Of a stretch of 64,000 nucleotides of DNA, positions 8,116 through 15,737 are shown piece by piece. The DNA comes from Streptomyces nitrosporeus. Its GTDB lineage: Bacteria > Actinomycetota > Actinomycetes > Streptomycetales > Streptomycetaceae. The stretch spans positions 5,370,001 to 5,434,000 of the forward strand of contig NZ_CP023702.1 in the NCBI RefSeq assembly GCF_008704555.1. Reading direction: 5' to 3'. Position numbers and translations under genes: made by a program. Every line of letters begins with the position of its first letter. Positions within the stretch are counted from its first letter, which is position 1. The notes below the pieces were generated by a model. That model worked only from the letters and a program-made list of their open reading frames with translations. It was not told the origin of the DNA and did no database searches.

Positions 8116-8133
8116 TGTACACGATAACGTACA
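8116..8133 (-). promoter_or_regulatory. Probable YefM-YoeB autoregulatory operator
   Basis: A perfect TGTACA (8116-8121) and a one-mismatch copy CGTACA (8128-8133) lie 12 bp apart centre to centre, directly before the antitoxin start. TGTACA is the published core recognised by E. coli YefM-YoeB at paired palindromes, so this very likely is the operator of the pair. The assignment rests on motif match and position. Confidence 0.65.
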
Positions 8134-8656
8134 GAGCGGATCGCCGTGCGGTTGATTGCGAACCGCCCCGGTCAGCCATGCAGTTCGGCCTGTCGGCCGG
8201 AAGTGAGACTTCCGCTCGGTGCGGTCGGGAGGGGCGTGACCGGACGGACCGGATGAGGCCTCATGTGCTTCTCGGGTCGGTGCGGCGAACGCTGCACCGC
8301 AACCTGCTGGAGTCGGATCGAGCGGGATGCGACCGGATGGAAACAGGTTGATCTGCCCGCTTCCGTAAGAAAACCGCAGGTGAGAGGCGTCCCTCTTATG
8401 GGGTCGAGTCCCGCCCCACCGAGTGTCCCCAGGCGGAATCGATCTGGCCTGGAGAAACGTGTTCTCCGGGGCACTTGGCGCGCGGCGGGCCCAAGCCTTG
8501 CGCGGCTGACCGCCGTCCATCGGCGACACCGCGGGGTCCGCGGGTGGTGCCCGGGGCGGGAGCTGCGGTGCGCCCTCGTTTTTTGTCGCACGGGGCGAGG
8601 GCGTGTGCCGGCCGTACGATGATCGCTCGATGCCGTTCGTTCCCGGAGGTCGGCCT
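8134..8656. other. Gene-free stretch containing the second tRNA-end copy
   Basis: No ORF here has recognisable protein features. The stretch holds upstream DNA of the antitoxin, the attR-like repeat at 8404-8459, and after it weaker similarity to the sequence downstream of the tRNA out to about 8486. The remainder up to the Shine-Dalgarno of the next gene is unremarkable. No integrase or excisionase remnant was recognised. Confidence 0.6.
8404..8459 (+). repeat. attR-like copy of the tRNA 3' end
   Basis: Second copy of the direct repeat described at 7320. It lacks four bases of the T-arm/acceptor region, so no tRNA can fold here, and differs at three of the next 47 bases. The outward-pairing hairpin of the first copy is broken by one G-to-A change. 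The degeneration suggests an old insertion or a remnant. Confidence 0.7.
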
Positions 8657-9622
8657 GTGCCGGAGCTTTCCCGTCGTACGATGCTGGGCGTCCTCGGTGC
8701 GGGGGCCGTCGCCGGAGGGCAGTGGCAGGCAGGCGCCGCCGTCGTTCGTCCGGCGGCCCCGGTGCCCCGCACCGGTGACAACCCCGTCGTGGAGGAGAAC
8801 CGCGCCGCCGGTTCCGACCAGTGGCTCGGGGGGAGGGCGGAGACCCGCGGCGTGGATCCGGTCCGTCCGCACATCCGGGGAAGGGTCTCCGCGAGTTCCG
8901 TGGGACCGGGGGAGTCCATCGGCTTCCACCTCACCTCGCGCGTCCCCCAGGACTGCACCGTCGCCGTCTACCGCTTCGGGTGCTACGCGGGTGCCGGTGC
9001 CCGGCATCTGGTGACCAGCGGAGGTTTCCCCGTCGGCCCGAGGACCGGCGGGAAGGCGGCCTGGACGCCGACCGTCCCTCAGGAATGGCTGTCCGGCGTC
9101 TTCCTGGGCGTGTTCACCTCTGCCGACGGCTGTCGCGCCTTCACGCCCTTCGTCGTCCGTGAACCCGCGAGACGTTCCGGTCTCCTGTTCGTGCTGCCCT
9201 TCACGAGGACGCCCGACCGCCCGTTCCCGGGCCTCGGTCTCCCCGAGGGCTTCGTCCGGGAGACCAGCGCGGCGGGGTGGCTGGAGGAGCGGGGATACGA
9301 CGTGACGTATGCGACCGAGCAGGACGTCCACGAGGGGCGTGTCGACCTTGCCCGGTACACGGTGGTCGTCCTCGCCGGAACAGGCCGGGACGTCCGCTGG
9401 TCCCGCAGGACCCGTGTCGCGGTCGAGCGGGCGAAGCGGGCGGGCACGGAACTCGTCCACCTGCCACAGCCGCTCGCGCTCCACGAGCCCGAGTACCTCG
9501 ACGAGGAGGTCCGCCGCGCCACGGCGGACCTCCTCGACCGCGCCTTGGGGACAGGCGCTCGTCAGCAGCGCCAGAAGCCGGCGTCGGCGCCGACCCAACT
9601 GGTCAGCGCCCGCTCGTCGTAG
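8657..9622 (+). CDS. Tat-exported dimethylformamidase large-subunit-like protein, probably internally deleted
   Basis: Protein of 321 residues. GTG 8657 is the start because GGAGG lies seven bases upstream; it gives a Tat signal (ELSRRTMLGVLGAGAVAGG). The following part resembles the N-terminal sandwich of N,N-dimethylformamidase beta-subunit-like proteins (SIGFHLTSRVPQDCTVAVYR, GCYAGAGAR, VPQEWLSGVFLGVF). The second domain begins (GYDVTYATEQDVHEGRVDLARYTVVVLAG) but where the family has GHDEYWS and some 150 further residues, this protein goes almost directly to the family's terminal helix (RRATADLLDR). So it seems to have lost the centre of the catalytic domain. Its last 61 bases overlap the convergent next gene. 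Enzyme activity is doubtful. Confidence 0.7.
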   Translation: MPELSRRTMLGVLGAGAVAGGQWQAGAAVVRPAAPVPRTGDNPVVEENRAAGSDQWLGGRAETRGVDPVRPHIRGRVSASSVGPGESIGFHLTSRVPQDCTVAVYRFGCYAGAGARHLVTSGGFPVGPRTGGKAAWTPTVPQEWLSGVFLGVFTSADGCRAFTPFVVREPARRSGLLFVLPFTRTPDRPFPGLGLPEGFVRETSAAGWLEERGYDVTYATEQDVHEGRVDLARYTVVVLAGTGRDVRWSRRTRVAVERAKRAGTELVHLPQPLALHEPEYLDEEVRRATADLLDRALGTGARQQRQKPASAPTQLVSARSS

Positions 9623-10755
9623 ACGATGACGTTCCCGTCGGTCGTCACCTCGAAGCGGACGGCCATGGTGTCGGCGTCGACGCCGCCGCCGCCCACCACG
9701 CCCAGCAGGCGCTGCGTCCGGTTCGGCCGTGCCCGCAGGGGGAGCTGGAACAGCACCTCGCCGTTGCCCCACGGCTTCCCGTCGTTCCTGGACATCGAGA
9801 AGTGCAGATGGACCTGGTCACCGGCGAGCCGGTACTGCGGTACGTAGTTGGCGCTGTTCGCCGTGTACGTGGTCTCGTCGTAGGGGACGGCGACCCACGG
9901 ACCGGTTCCGGGGTGCGGGAACCGGGCGACGTTGATCCGCCGGATGTTGTCGGTGTCGTAGTGGGCGATTCCGAAGGCGAGCGTGGCCTGCGGGTCCCCG
10001 GGGCTGTTCGCGAAGACGCATATGCCCTCGGGCTCCGCGTGGGGCAGGGAGCCGAAGGTGGTCAGCGGCTCGGTCTGCAGGATCTCGCCCGACGCCCAGT
10101 TCGCGCAGGTCACCAAGGTGTTGGCCTGGCCCTGCTCGCCGTGGAGCGTGTAGAGGTGGTCGCCCAGGCAGGCGTAGCCCTGGAGACTCCTGCCCGTAGC
10201 GGTGTACGGCAGCGTCTCCAGCGGTGTGAAGGTGCCTGCCGCGGCGGCGTCCAGGTCGTAACGGTCGAAGCCGCCGACCGCCTCGGTGGAGTTGATGTTG
10301 TTGGACTGCCAGCGGTAGACCAGGTGGCGGCGGGTCGGGTCGATGGTCGCGGAGACCCGGTACACCCCTGTCCGCGGGGTGTGGACGGCGGTCGCCGCGG
10401 GATCACCCGCGTCGGCGGTCCCTCCGGGGACGTACCGGATGCGGGCGATCGCCGAAGCCCAGTCGCCGTTCGGCATGGCGTCGGTCCAGAGGTACGCGGC
10501 TCCGGCGGAGCGCTCGACGCCGATGTTGGCCCCGTGCCCCGCGCGTGCGATCAGCATGCTGTCCTTGAGAGCGCCGTCGGCGGTGAGCCGCGAGACCTGG
10601 ATCCGGTTCTGGTCGCCCGTGGTGCCGCGCCTCTGGCATATGTACCAGAGCTGCTCGACGGGCTCCCAGAAGAGGGACTGGGTGTAACTGCCCGTGTGCG
10701 CGAGGACGGCCCCCGACAGCAGGGCGGGGTGGGAGGGCGAGGCGAGGTTGATCAA
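9562..10755 (-). CDS. TagC / phage receptor-binding-like beta-propeller protein
   Basis: Protein of 397 residues without a signal peptide, rich in repeated aromatic/Gly strands (SYTQSLFWEPVEQLWYICQ, YACLGDHLYTLHG, EGICVFANSPG). This pattern is that of the propeller domain annotated in Streptomyces as phage baseplate protein or teichoic acid biosynthesis protein C, related to the P68-phage receptor-binding protein. Translation starts at TTG 10755, preceded by GGGAGAT five bases upstream. Function is unknown; glycan or teichoic-acid binding is the family expectation. It is not part of a phage cluster. It converges on the dimethylformamidase-like gene with overlapping ends. Confidence 0.6.
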   Translation of the reverse strand: MINLASPSHPALLSGAVLAHTGSYTQSLFWEPVEQLWYICQRRGTTGDQNRIQVSRLTADGALKDSMLIARAGHGANIGVERSAGAAYLWTDAMPNGDWASAIARIRYVPGGTADAGDPAATAVHTPRTGVYRVSATIDPTRRHLVYRWQSNNINSTEAVGGFDRYDLDAAAAGTFTPLETLPYTATGRSLQGYACLGDHLYTLHGEQGQANTLVTCANWASGEILQTEPLTTFGSLPHAEPEGICVFANSPGDPQATLAFGIAHYDTDNIRRINVARFPHPGTGPWVAVPYDETTYTANSANYVPQYRLAGDQVHLHFSMSRNDGKPWGNGEVLFQLPLRARPNRTQRLLGVVGGGGVDADTMAVRFEVTTDGNVIVYDERALTSWVGADAGFWRC

Positions 10756-10929
10756 CGGAGATCTCCCGGGATCGTGAGGAAGAAGGTGAGCCTACGAGGC
10801 CGTGCGCCTTCCGCTCGCTCCGCATGCCCCCACCACGGCTGCCGCGACAGGCGCCACCCCGCGGGGAGCGCCGCCCGAAGCCCTTGACGGGGGTCTGGGC
10901 CGGCCCCCTCCCGGGCCACGCCGCAGGGG

Positions 10930-11115
10930 CCCGGAACCGGCACCCGGACCGGCCCGGCCCGGAACCGGTGCTCCGGCCCCGCACCGGCACCCGGACCGGC
11001 CCGGAACCGGTGTCCGGAGCCCTGCACCGGTGTCCGGGCCGGTACCGGCGCCCGGAGTCCCGCACCGGCGCCCGGAGTCCCGCACCGGCGCCCGGAGCCC
11101 CGCACCGGTACCGCG
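10930..11115. repeat. G+C-rich tandem repeats upstream of MFS gene
   Basis: Within the 406-base gap between the propeller gene and the MFS gene lies a string of CCGGAACCGG/CCGCACCGG-type repeats. It ends in three exact-period copies of a 20-base unit (about 11046-11105) containing CGCCCGGAG. The frame across them can be read in protein-like form but has extreme composition, so I treat it as non-coding. The rest of the gap shows nothing else recognisable. Confidence 0.7.
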
Positions 11116-11161
11116 CACAGGACGGCCGTTCTCGCGGAAGAAGCGGCCGTTACGATCCCCC

Positions 11162-12427
11162 GTGACCGAAACAGCAAAGAAACGTGTATCCCGCACTCGC
11201 ATACTCGCCGACCTGACCCCCCTGCGGACCTCGCCCGACTACCGGCGGCTCTGGTTCGGCAACACCGTCTCCTGGGTGGGCCAGGGCATGACCTCCCTGG
11301 CCGTCTCCCTCCAGGTGTACGACATCACCGGGTCCGCGTTCTCCGTCGGGCTGATCGGTCTCTGCTCCTTCGTCCCCCTCGTCCTCCTCGGGCTCTACAG
11401 CGGTGCGATCGCGGACACCGTGGACCGGCGCAAGCTGGGCCTCTACAGCGCGGCCGGGTCGTTCGTGCTCTCCGTAGCCCTGGCCGCCGTCGCCTTCTCC
11501 GGCATCGAGCACGTCGGTCTCCTCTACGCCGTCGTCGCGCTCCAAGCCGTCTGCTTCGCGCTCAACTCCCCGGCCCGCAGCTCGATGATCGCCCGGCTGC
11601 TGCCCGCCGAGCAGTTGCCGGCGGCCAACGCCCTCAACGCGATGACCTCCACCACGGGCGGTCTGGTCGGGCCGATGCTCGGCGGCCTCATCGTCGGCTG
11701 GTGGGGCTACCGCGCCGCCTACACCGTGGACGCCGTCACCTTCACCGCCTCCCTCTACGCGATGTGGCGGCTGCCGTCGATCCTCCCGGACCGCGCCGGG
11801 GGCAAGGAGGCCGGGCGGGCGTCCGTCATGGACGGGCTGCGCTTCCTGGGGACCCGGCCGAACCTCCGGATGACCTTCTTCAGCGACCTCTGTGCCATGG
11901 TGCTGGCCCAGCCCCGTGCCCTCTTCCCGGTGGTGGCCGTCCTCTGGTTCGGCGGCGACGCGAAGACGACCGGACTGCTGGTCGCCGCCCCCGCCCTGGG
12001 GGCGCTGCTGGGCAGTGTGTTCTCCGGGTGGCTGGGCAGGGTCCGCCGGCACGGGCTCGCCGTGCTGGTCGCCGTCTGCTGCTGGGGCGGTGCCGTCGCC
12101 GTGTTCGGGCTGACCCGGCAACTCTGGCCCGGACTGGCCCTGCTGGCGGTCGCCGGGTGCGCGGACTCCATCTCCATGGTCTTCCGCAACACCATGCTCC
12201 AGACCGCCGTACCCGACGAGATGCGCGGCCGGCTCCAGGGTGTGTTCATCGTCGTCGTGGCGGGCGGCCCCCGCCTCGGTGACCTGGTCGCGGGCTCCGC
12301 GGCTGACCTCGCCTCCCCGGCCGCCGCGGTGACCGGCGGAGGGGTGGCCTGCGTGGTGGCGGTGTGTCTGCTGGCCCTGCGGTGGCGCGGTTTCGCACGG
12401 TACGACGCCCTGGACCCGCGGCCCTGA
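11162..12427 (+). CDS. MFS exporter, enterobactin-exporter (EntS)-like
   Basis: Twelve-helix major facilitator of 421 residues. Transmembrane runs start near residue 25 (LWFGNTVSWVGQGMTSLAVS) and the loop after helix 2 has SGAIADTVDRRK, the MFS motif A region. ALNSPARSSMIARLLP and NAMTSTTGGLVGPMLGG are characteristic of the MFS_3/EntS group, which exports siderophores or drugs. GTG 11162 (VTETAKKRV) is chosen because the frame upstream consists only of tandem-repeat sequence. No biosynthetic genes lie beside it, so the substrate is open. It faces the SARP regulator tail to tail. Confidence 0.85.
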   Translation: MTETAKKRVSRTRILADLTPLRTSPDYRRLWFGNTVSWVGQGMTSLAVSLQVYDITGSAFSVGLIGLCSFVPLVLLGLYSGAIADTVDRRKLGLYSAAGSFVLSVALAAVAFSGIEHVGLLYAVVALQAVCFALNSPARSSMIARLLPAEQLPAANALNAMTSTTGGLVGPMLGGLIVGWWGYRAAYTVDAVTFTASLYAMWRLPSILPDRAGGKEAGRASVMDGLRFLGTRPNLRMTFFSDLCAMVLAQPRALFPVVAVLWFGGDAKTTGLLVAAPALGALLGSVFSGWLGRVRRHGLAVLVAVCCWGGAVAVFGLTRQLWPGLALLAVAGCADSISMVFRNTMLQTAVPDEMRGRLQGVFIVVVAGGPRLGDLVAGSAADLASPAAAVTGGGVACVVAVCLLALRWRGFARYDALDPRP

Positions 12428-12481
12428 GGGCCACCCGTTCCGGCACGCCCCGGCCGCCCGTGCAGCCCGGCGGAGCCCCGG

Positions 12482-15271
12482 TCACCCCTCCCGGCCCGGC
12501 CCGCCCTCCCGGAGCCGGGCGATCCGTTCCCGTACGGCACCGGCCTCCGGGTCCCGCAGCGTGTCGAAGATCGCCGCGGCGCGGAGCCAGACCTCCTCGG
12601 CCCGTGCCGTGTCGCCCGTCGCCGTGAGGGTGTCGCCGAGCCGGGCCAGGGTCTCCGCCTCGTGGTAGCGGTCGGCCGAGGCCCGGAACAGGGCGACCGC
12701 CTCGTCGTAGCTGGCGACGGCACGGTCGTACCGGGCCAGGTGGTGGTAGGCGAAACCGAGGCTGTCCAGGGTGGCGGCCTGGCCGTTGCGGTCACCGGCC
12801 TGGCGCTGCCGGTCCAGGGCCTGGGAGCAGTGCTCGATGGCCCGCCCGTGATCGCCCTGTACCGCGTACAGCCAGCCGATCGCGTTCAGGGTACGGGCCT
12901 CGCCGTCGTGGTTTCCGGCGAGCCGGTGCAGGCGCAGGGCCTCCCTGCCGTGGCGCAGGGCCTCCGCCGGCCGCCCGGCCATGTGACAGAGCTCGACGTA
13001 GTTGTGCAGGGTCTGGGCCTGCCCGGTGGCGTCGCCCAGCTCCGCGTACAGCCCGAGGGCGCGGCGGAGCCGGTCCTCCGCGGCCTCCGGGTTGCCGAGC
13101 CGGGAGTCGGCGCGGGCGAGCAGACGGCAGGCCATGGCCTGGCCCACCGGGTCGCCGGTCCTCTCGGCGGCGGCGAGCGCGGTCTCCTGGACCGTGCGCT
13201 GGTCCTGCCACAGGCCGTGCGGCGCCAGGTAGGCGGTGAGCGCCCAGGCGAGCTGCCAGCTGTACGTCCCGAAGCCGTGTCCCGCGGCCTGGGACACCGT
13301 CCGCAGCAGCACCTGGTGCTCGGCGGTGAACCAGGCGAGGGCCGCGCCGGCGTCCTGGGCGTGCCCGCCGCCGTGGGACGGCAGCGGGGCCACGGGCGTG
13401 ACGGCCGGCCACTGCGGCTGGAGGAGCACGGCGGCGGCGTGCGCACGGTGCAGGTAGTGGTCGTACAGCCGCTCGCGGGCCGCCCGGCGTTCCCGGGGCG
13501 GCTCCACGGTCCGGACGAGTTCGGCCGCGTAGGCCCGCAGCAGGTCGTGGAAGAGGTACCGCCCGGGGGCCTGTTCGGTCAGCAGGTGCAGCCGGGTCAG
13601 TTCCCGGAGCAGGGGCCGCACCGGGCGTTCCGGGCACCCGGCGAGCGCCGCCGCGGCGTCCGCCGTCAGATCGGGGCCGGGATGCAGCCCGAGCAGGCGG
13701 AACAGGCGGGCCGCTTCCTCGGTGAGGGCGTGGCAGGACCAGGACAGGACCCGCCGCGCGTCACCGTCCTCCAGCGCGTCCAGCAGCGCCCCGGCGGGGC
13801 GGAGTTCCTCCGCGAAGGCGCGCAGCGGGAAGGAGGGGTGGCCGGCCATCCGGGCGGCGACGACGGCGAGGGCGAGCGGCAGCCGCCCGGTCGCGGCCAC
13901 GATCTCGGCCGTCGCCGCCGGTTCGGCCTCGACCCGGGGGCCGAGCCGGCGGGCCAGCAGGCCCGTCGACTCCCGCTCGGTCAGCACGTCCAGGGGGAGC
14001 GGCCGTGCCCCCTCCGCCGTCACCAGCCCCTGCAGCCGCTCCCGGCTGGTGACGACCACCACGCTGTGCCCGGCGCCGGGCAGCAGCGGCCGTACATGGG
14101 CGGAGTCCCGCGCGTTGTCCAGGACGACGAGTACCCGCCGGGAGGCCAGCAGACTGCGGTAGAGCCCGGTACGGGCCTGGACGCCGGGCGGTATCCGGGA
14201 CCGCGGTACGCCCAGCGCCTCGATGAAGACCTGGAGGGCGTCGGCGGCGGGCAGGGCGCCCTCCTCGTCGTACCCCCGCAGGTTCACATGGAGCTGGCCG
14301 TCGGGGAAGCGCCCGGCGGCCCGGTGGGCCCAGTGCAGCACGAGCGCGGTCTTGCCGACACCGGCCATCCCGGAGACGGCGGTGACGGCGGCGGTCGCCG
14401 GGCTGGCGTCCTGCCGGCCAGGACAGGAGTCGAGTACCGCGAGCGCGGCCTCCCGCCCGACGAAATCGTTGGTGACGACAGGGAGCTGGCGGGGGACCGC
14501 CGGCGCCGGCGCCGGTACCGGTGCCGGGAGCGGGCTCCGGCCGAGGACCTCCTCGTGCAGCCGCCTCAGTTCGGAGCCCGGTTCGAGACCGGTCTCGCGC
14601 ACCAGCACCTCCCGTGCCCGCCGGTACGTCTCCAGGGCCTCCGCCACGTCCCCGGCCCGGTGCAGGCCCAGCATCAGATGGCCCCAGGCCCGCTGCCGCA
14701 GCGGGTGGCGTCCGACCAGCCGCCGCATGAGGGCGACCGCCTCGGGGAAGCGGCCCTCCGCGAGAAGCGCCTGGCCGTAGTCCTCCTCGGCGAGGCACCG
14801 GCGCTCCTCCACCCCGCTCGCCCAGCGGACCAGTACGTCCGGCAGCGGCAGTCCCTCCAGGACCGCCCCCCGCCACAGGCCGAGCCCCCCGGCCAGCTCC
14901 TCGCAGGCCAGGGCGGAGTCACCGAGCGTCAGGGCCCGGCGGCCACGGGCGGCCGCCGCCTCGAAGAGGTCGACGTCCCGCCGTCCGGGCCCGACCCGGA
15001 GCAGATAGCCGCCCCGGGTACGGGGCATCCCCTCCCAGGGCCCGCCGCCGCCCAGCGCGCACCGCAGCCCGCGTACATAGGTCCGCAGGTTCGCCGGGGC
15101 GGACACCGGGGGGTCCTCACCCCACAGGGCCGCCTCCAGGACGGCGGCCGGCACCGTCTCGGAGGGGCGGCTGAGGAGGGTCGCCAGCAGCAGCCGCTGC
15201 TTGGCCGGGCCCAGGCCGACGGGGTGGCCGGCGCGGGTGACCTCCAGAGGACCGAGAAGACCGAAACGCAT
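12482..15271 (-). CDS. SARP/AfsR-type transcriptional activator with NB-ARC and TPR
   Basis: Large activator of 929 residues. Order of domains: OmpR-like winged helix (1-95, MRFGLLGPLEVTRAG), bacterial transcriptional activation domain (about 100-245), NTPase of NB-ARC type (about 275-560) with Walker A GMAGVGKTAL and LVVLDNARDS as Walker B, then TPR repeats (about 690-900, GQAQTLHNYVELCHMAGRP and similar). This is the AfsR layout. Such proteins bind heptameric repeats near -35 and activate secondary-metabolite or secretion genes in response to a signal sensed by the ATPase/TPR part. ATG 15271 is preferred; a GTG lies three codons upstream. The nearest target candidate is the divergent small secreted protein at 15414. 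Confidence 0.9.
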   Translation of the reverse strand: MRFGLLGPLEVTRAGHPVGLGPAKQRLLLATLLSRPSETVPAAVLEAALWGEDPPVSAPANLRTYVRGLRCALGGGGPWEGMPRTRGGYLLRVGPGRRDVDLFEAAAARGRRALTLGDSALACEELAGGLGLWRGAVLEGLPLPDVLVRWASGVEERRCLAEEDYGQALLAEGRFPEAVALMRRLVGRHPLRQRAWGHLMLGLHRAGDVAEALETYRRAREVLVRETGLEPGSELRRLHEEVLGRSPLPAPVPAPAPAVPRQLPVVTNDFVGREAALAVLDSCPGRQDASPATAAVTAVSGMAGVGKTALVLHWAHRAAGRFPDGQLHVNLRGYDEEGALPAADALQVFIEALGVPRSRIPPGVQARTGLYRSLLASRRVLVVLDNARDSAHVRPLLPGAGHSVVVVTSRERLQGLVTAEGARPLPLDVLTERESTGLLARRLGPRVEAEPAATAEIVAATGRLPLALAVVAARMAGHPSFPLRAFAEELRPAGALLDALEDGDARRVLSWSCHALTEEAARLFRLLGLHPGPDLTADAAAALAGCPERPVRPLLRELTRLHLLTEQAPGRYLFHDLLRAYAAELVRTVEPPRERRAARERLYDHYLHRAHAAAVLLQPQWPAVTPVAPLPSHGGGHAQDAGAALAWFTAEHQVLLRTVSQAAGHGFGTYSWQLAWALTAYLAPHGLWQDQRTVQETALAAAERTGDPVGQAMACRLLARADSRLGNPEAAEDRLRRALGLYAELGDATGQAQTLHNYVELCHMAGRPAEALRHGREALRLHRLAGNHDGEARTLNAIGWLYAVQGDHGRAIEHCSQALDRQRQAGDRNGQAATLDSLGFAYHHLARYDRAVASYDEAVALFRASADRYHEAETLARLGDTLTATGDTARAEEVWLRAAAIFDTLRDPEAGAVRERIARLREGGPGREG

Positions 15272-15413
15272 GGATACCACCCGTGTCGCCGGGGCGACGG
15301 CTCACAACGCCAGTCGTCGAACGCCAAGTTGTACACGCGCTGTGCGTGGATTGTGCGCTGGTCAGCCTAGCCTTCCGCCTGTTGCCAACCACTCTCTCTG
15401 CAAGGAGTTCCTG

Positions 15414-15719
15414 ATGCGTATGTCCCGGAGGGCGGCCCAGGCCGCGGTGACCGCGGCGGCTCTCGGCGGTTCCCTGATCATCTCGGCGACACCGGCGGCC
15501 GCGGCGACGACGGCGCCCAGCTGCATCGGCCGCATGGTCACGCAGACGACCGACGGCTTCGACGTCCTGCTCACCAACAAGTGCAGCGGCACCCGCGCGG
15601 TGAAGGTCGTCGTCTCCCTCGCCCCCGACAGCCCGTGCTACGTCATGTCCAAGGGCACCTCGCACCTGTACGTCTACCACGGCATCCTGGGCAACTACGA
15701 ACGTACGGTCAACTGCTGA
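15414..15719 (+). CDS. Small secreted four-cysteine protein, tendamistat (alpha-amylase inhibitor)-like
   Basis: Precursor of 101 residues with a Sec signal peptide (about 1-30, ending TPAAAA). AAGGAG lies six bases before the ATG. The mature part of about 70 residues has four cysteines with 19, 17 and 25 residues between them; tendamistat has 15, 17 and 27. It also shares the stretch VKVV followed after nine residues by CYVM, as tendamistat has VKVV...CYAV, and ends in Cys. The Trp-Arg-Tyr triad that blocks amylase is absent: the first loop reads CIGRMVTQTTDGFDVLLTNKC. So the fold is plausible but the inhibitory target is probably different. It is divergent from a SARP regulator, which may control it. 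Confidence 0.65.
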   Translation: MRMSRRAAQAAVTAAALGGSLIISATPAAAATTAPSCIGRMVTQTTDGFDVLLTNKCSGTRAVKVVVSLAPDSPCYVMSKGTSHLYVYHGILGNYERTVNC

Positions 15720-15737
15720 CGGCCCTTCCGCCCGGGC

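Noticed and set aside
8457..8622. Possible second toxin or small gene right of the second tRNA-end copy
   Set aside because: No frame shows conserved residues, a start signal or plausible composition.
10802..11161. N-terminal extension of 120 residues in front of the MFS transporter
   Set aside because: It is translated tandem repeat rich in Pro, Arg and Gly, unlike any MFS N-terminus; GTG 11162 gives a normal start.
12662..15370. Plus-strand ORF of 902 codons opposite the SARP gene
   Set aside because: Shadow frame of the regulator with repetitive Gln/Gly/Arg composition and no recognisable domain.
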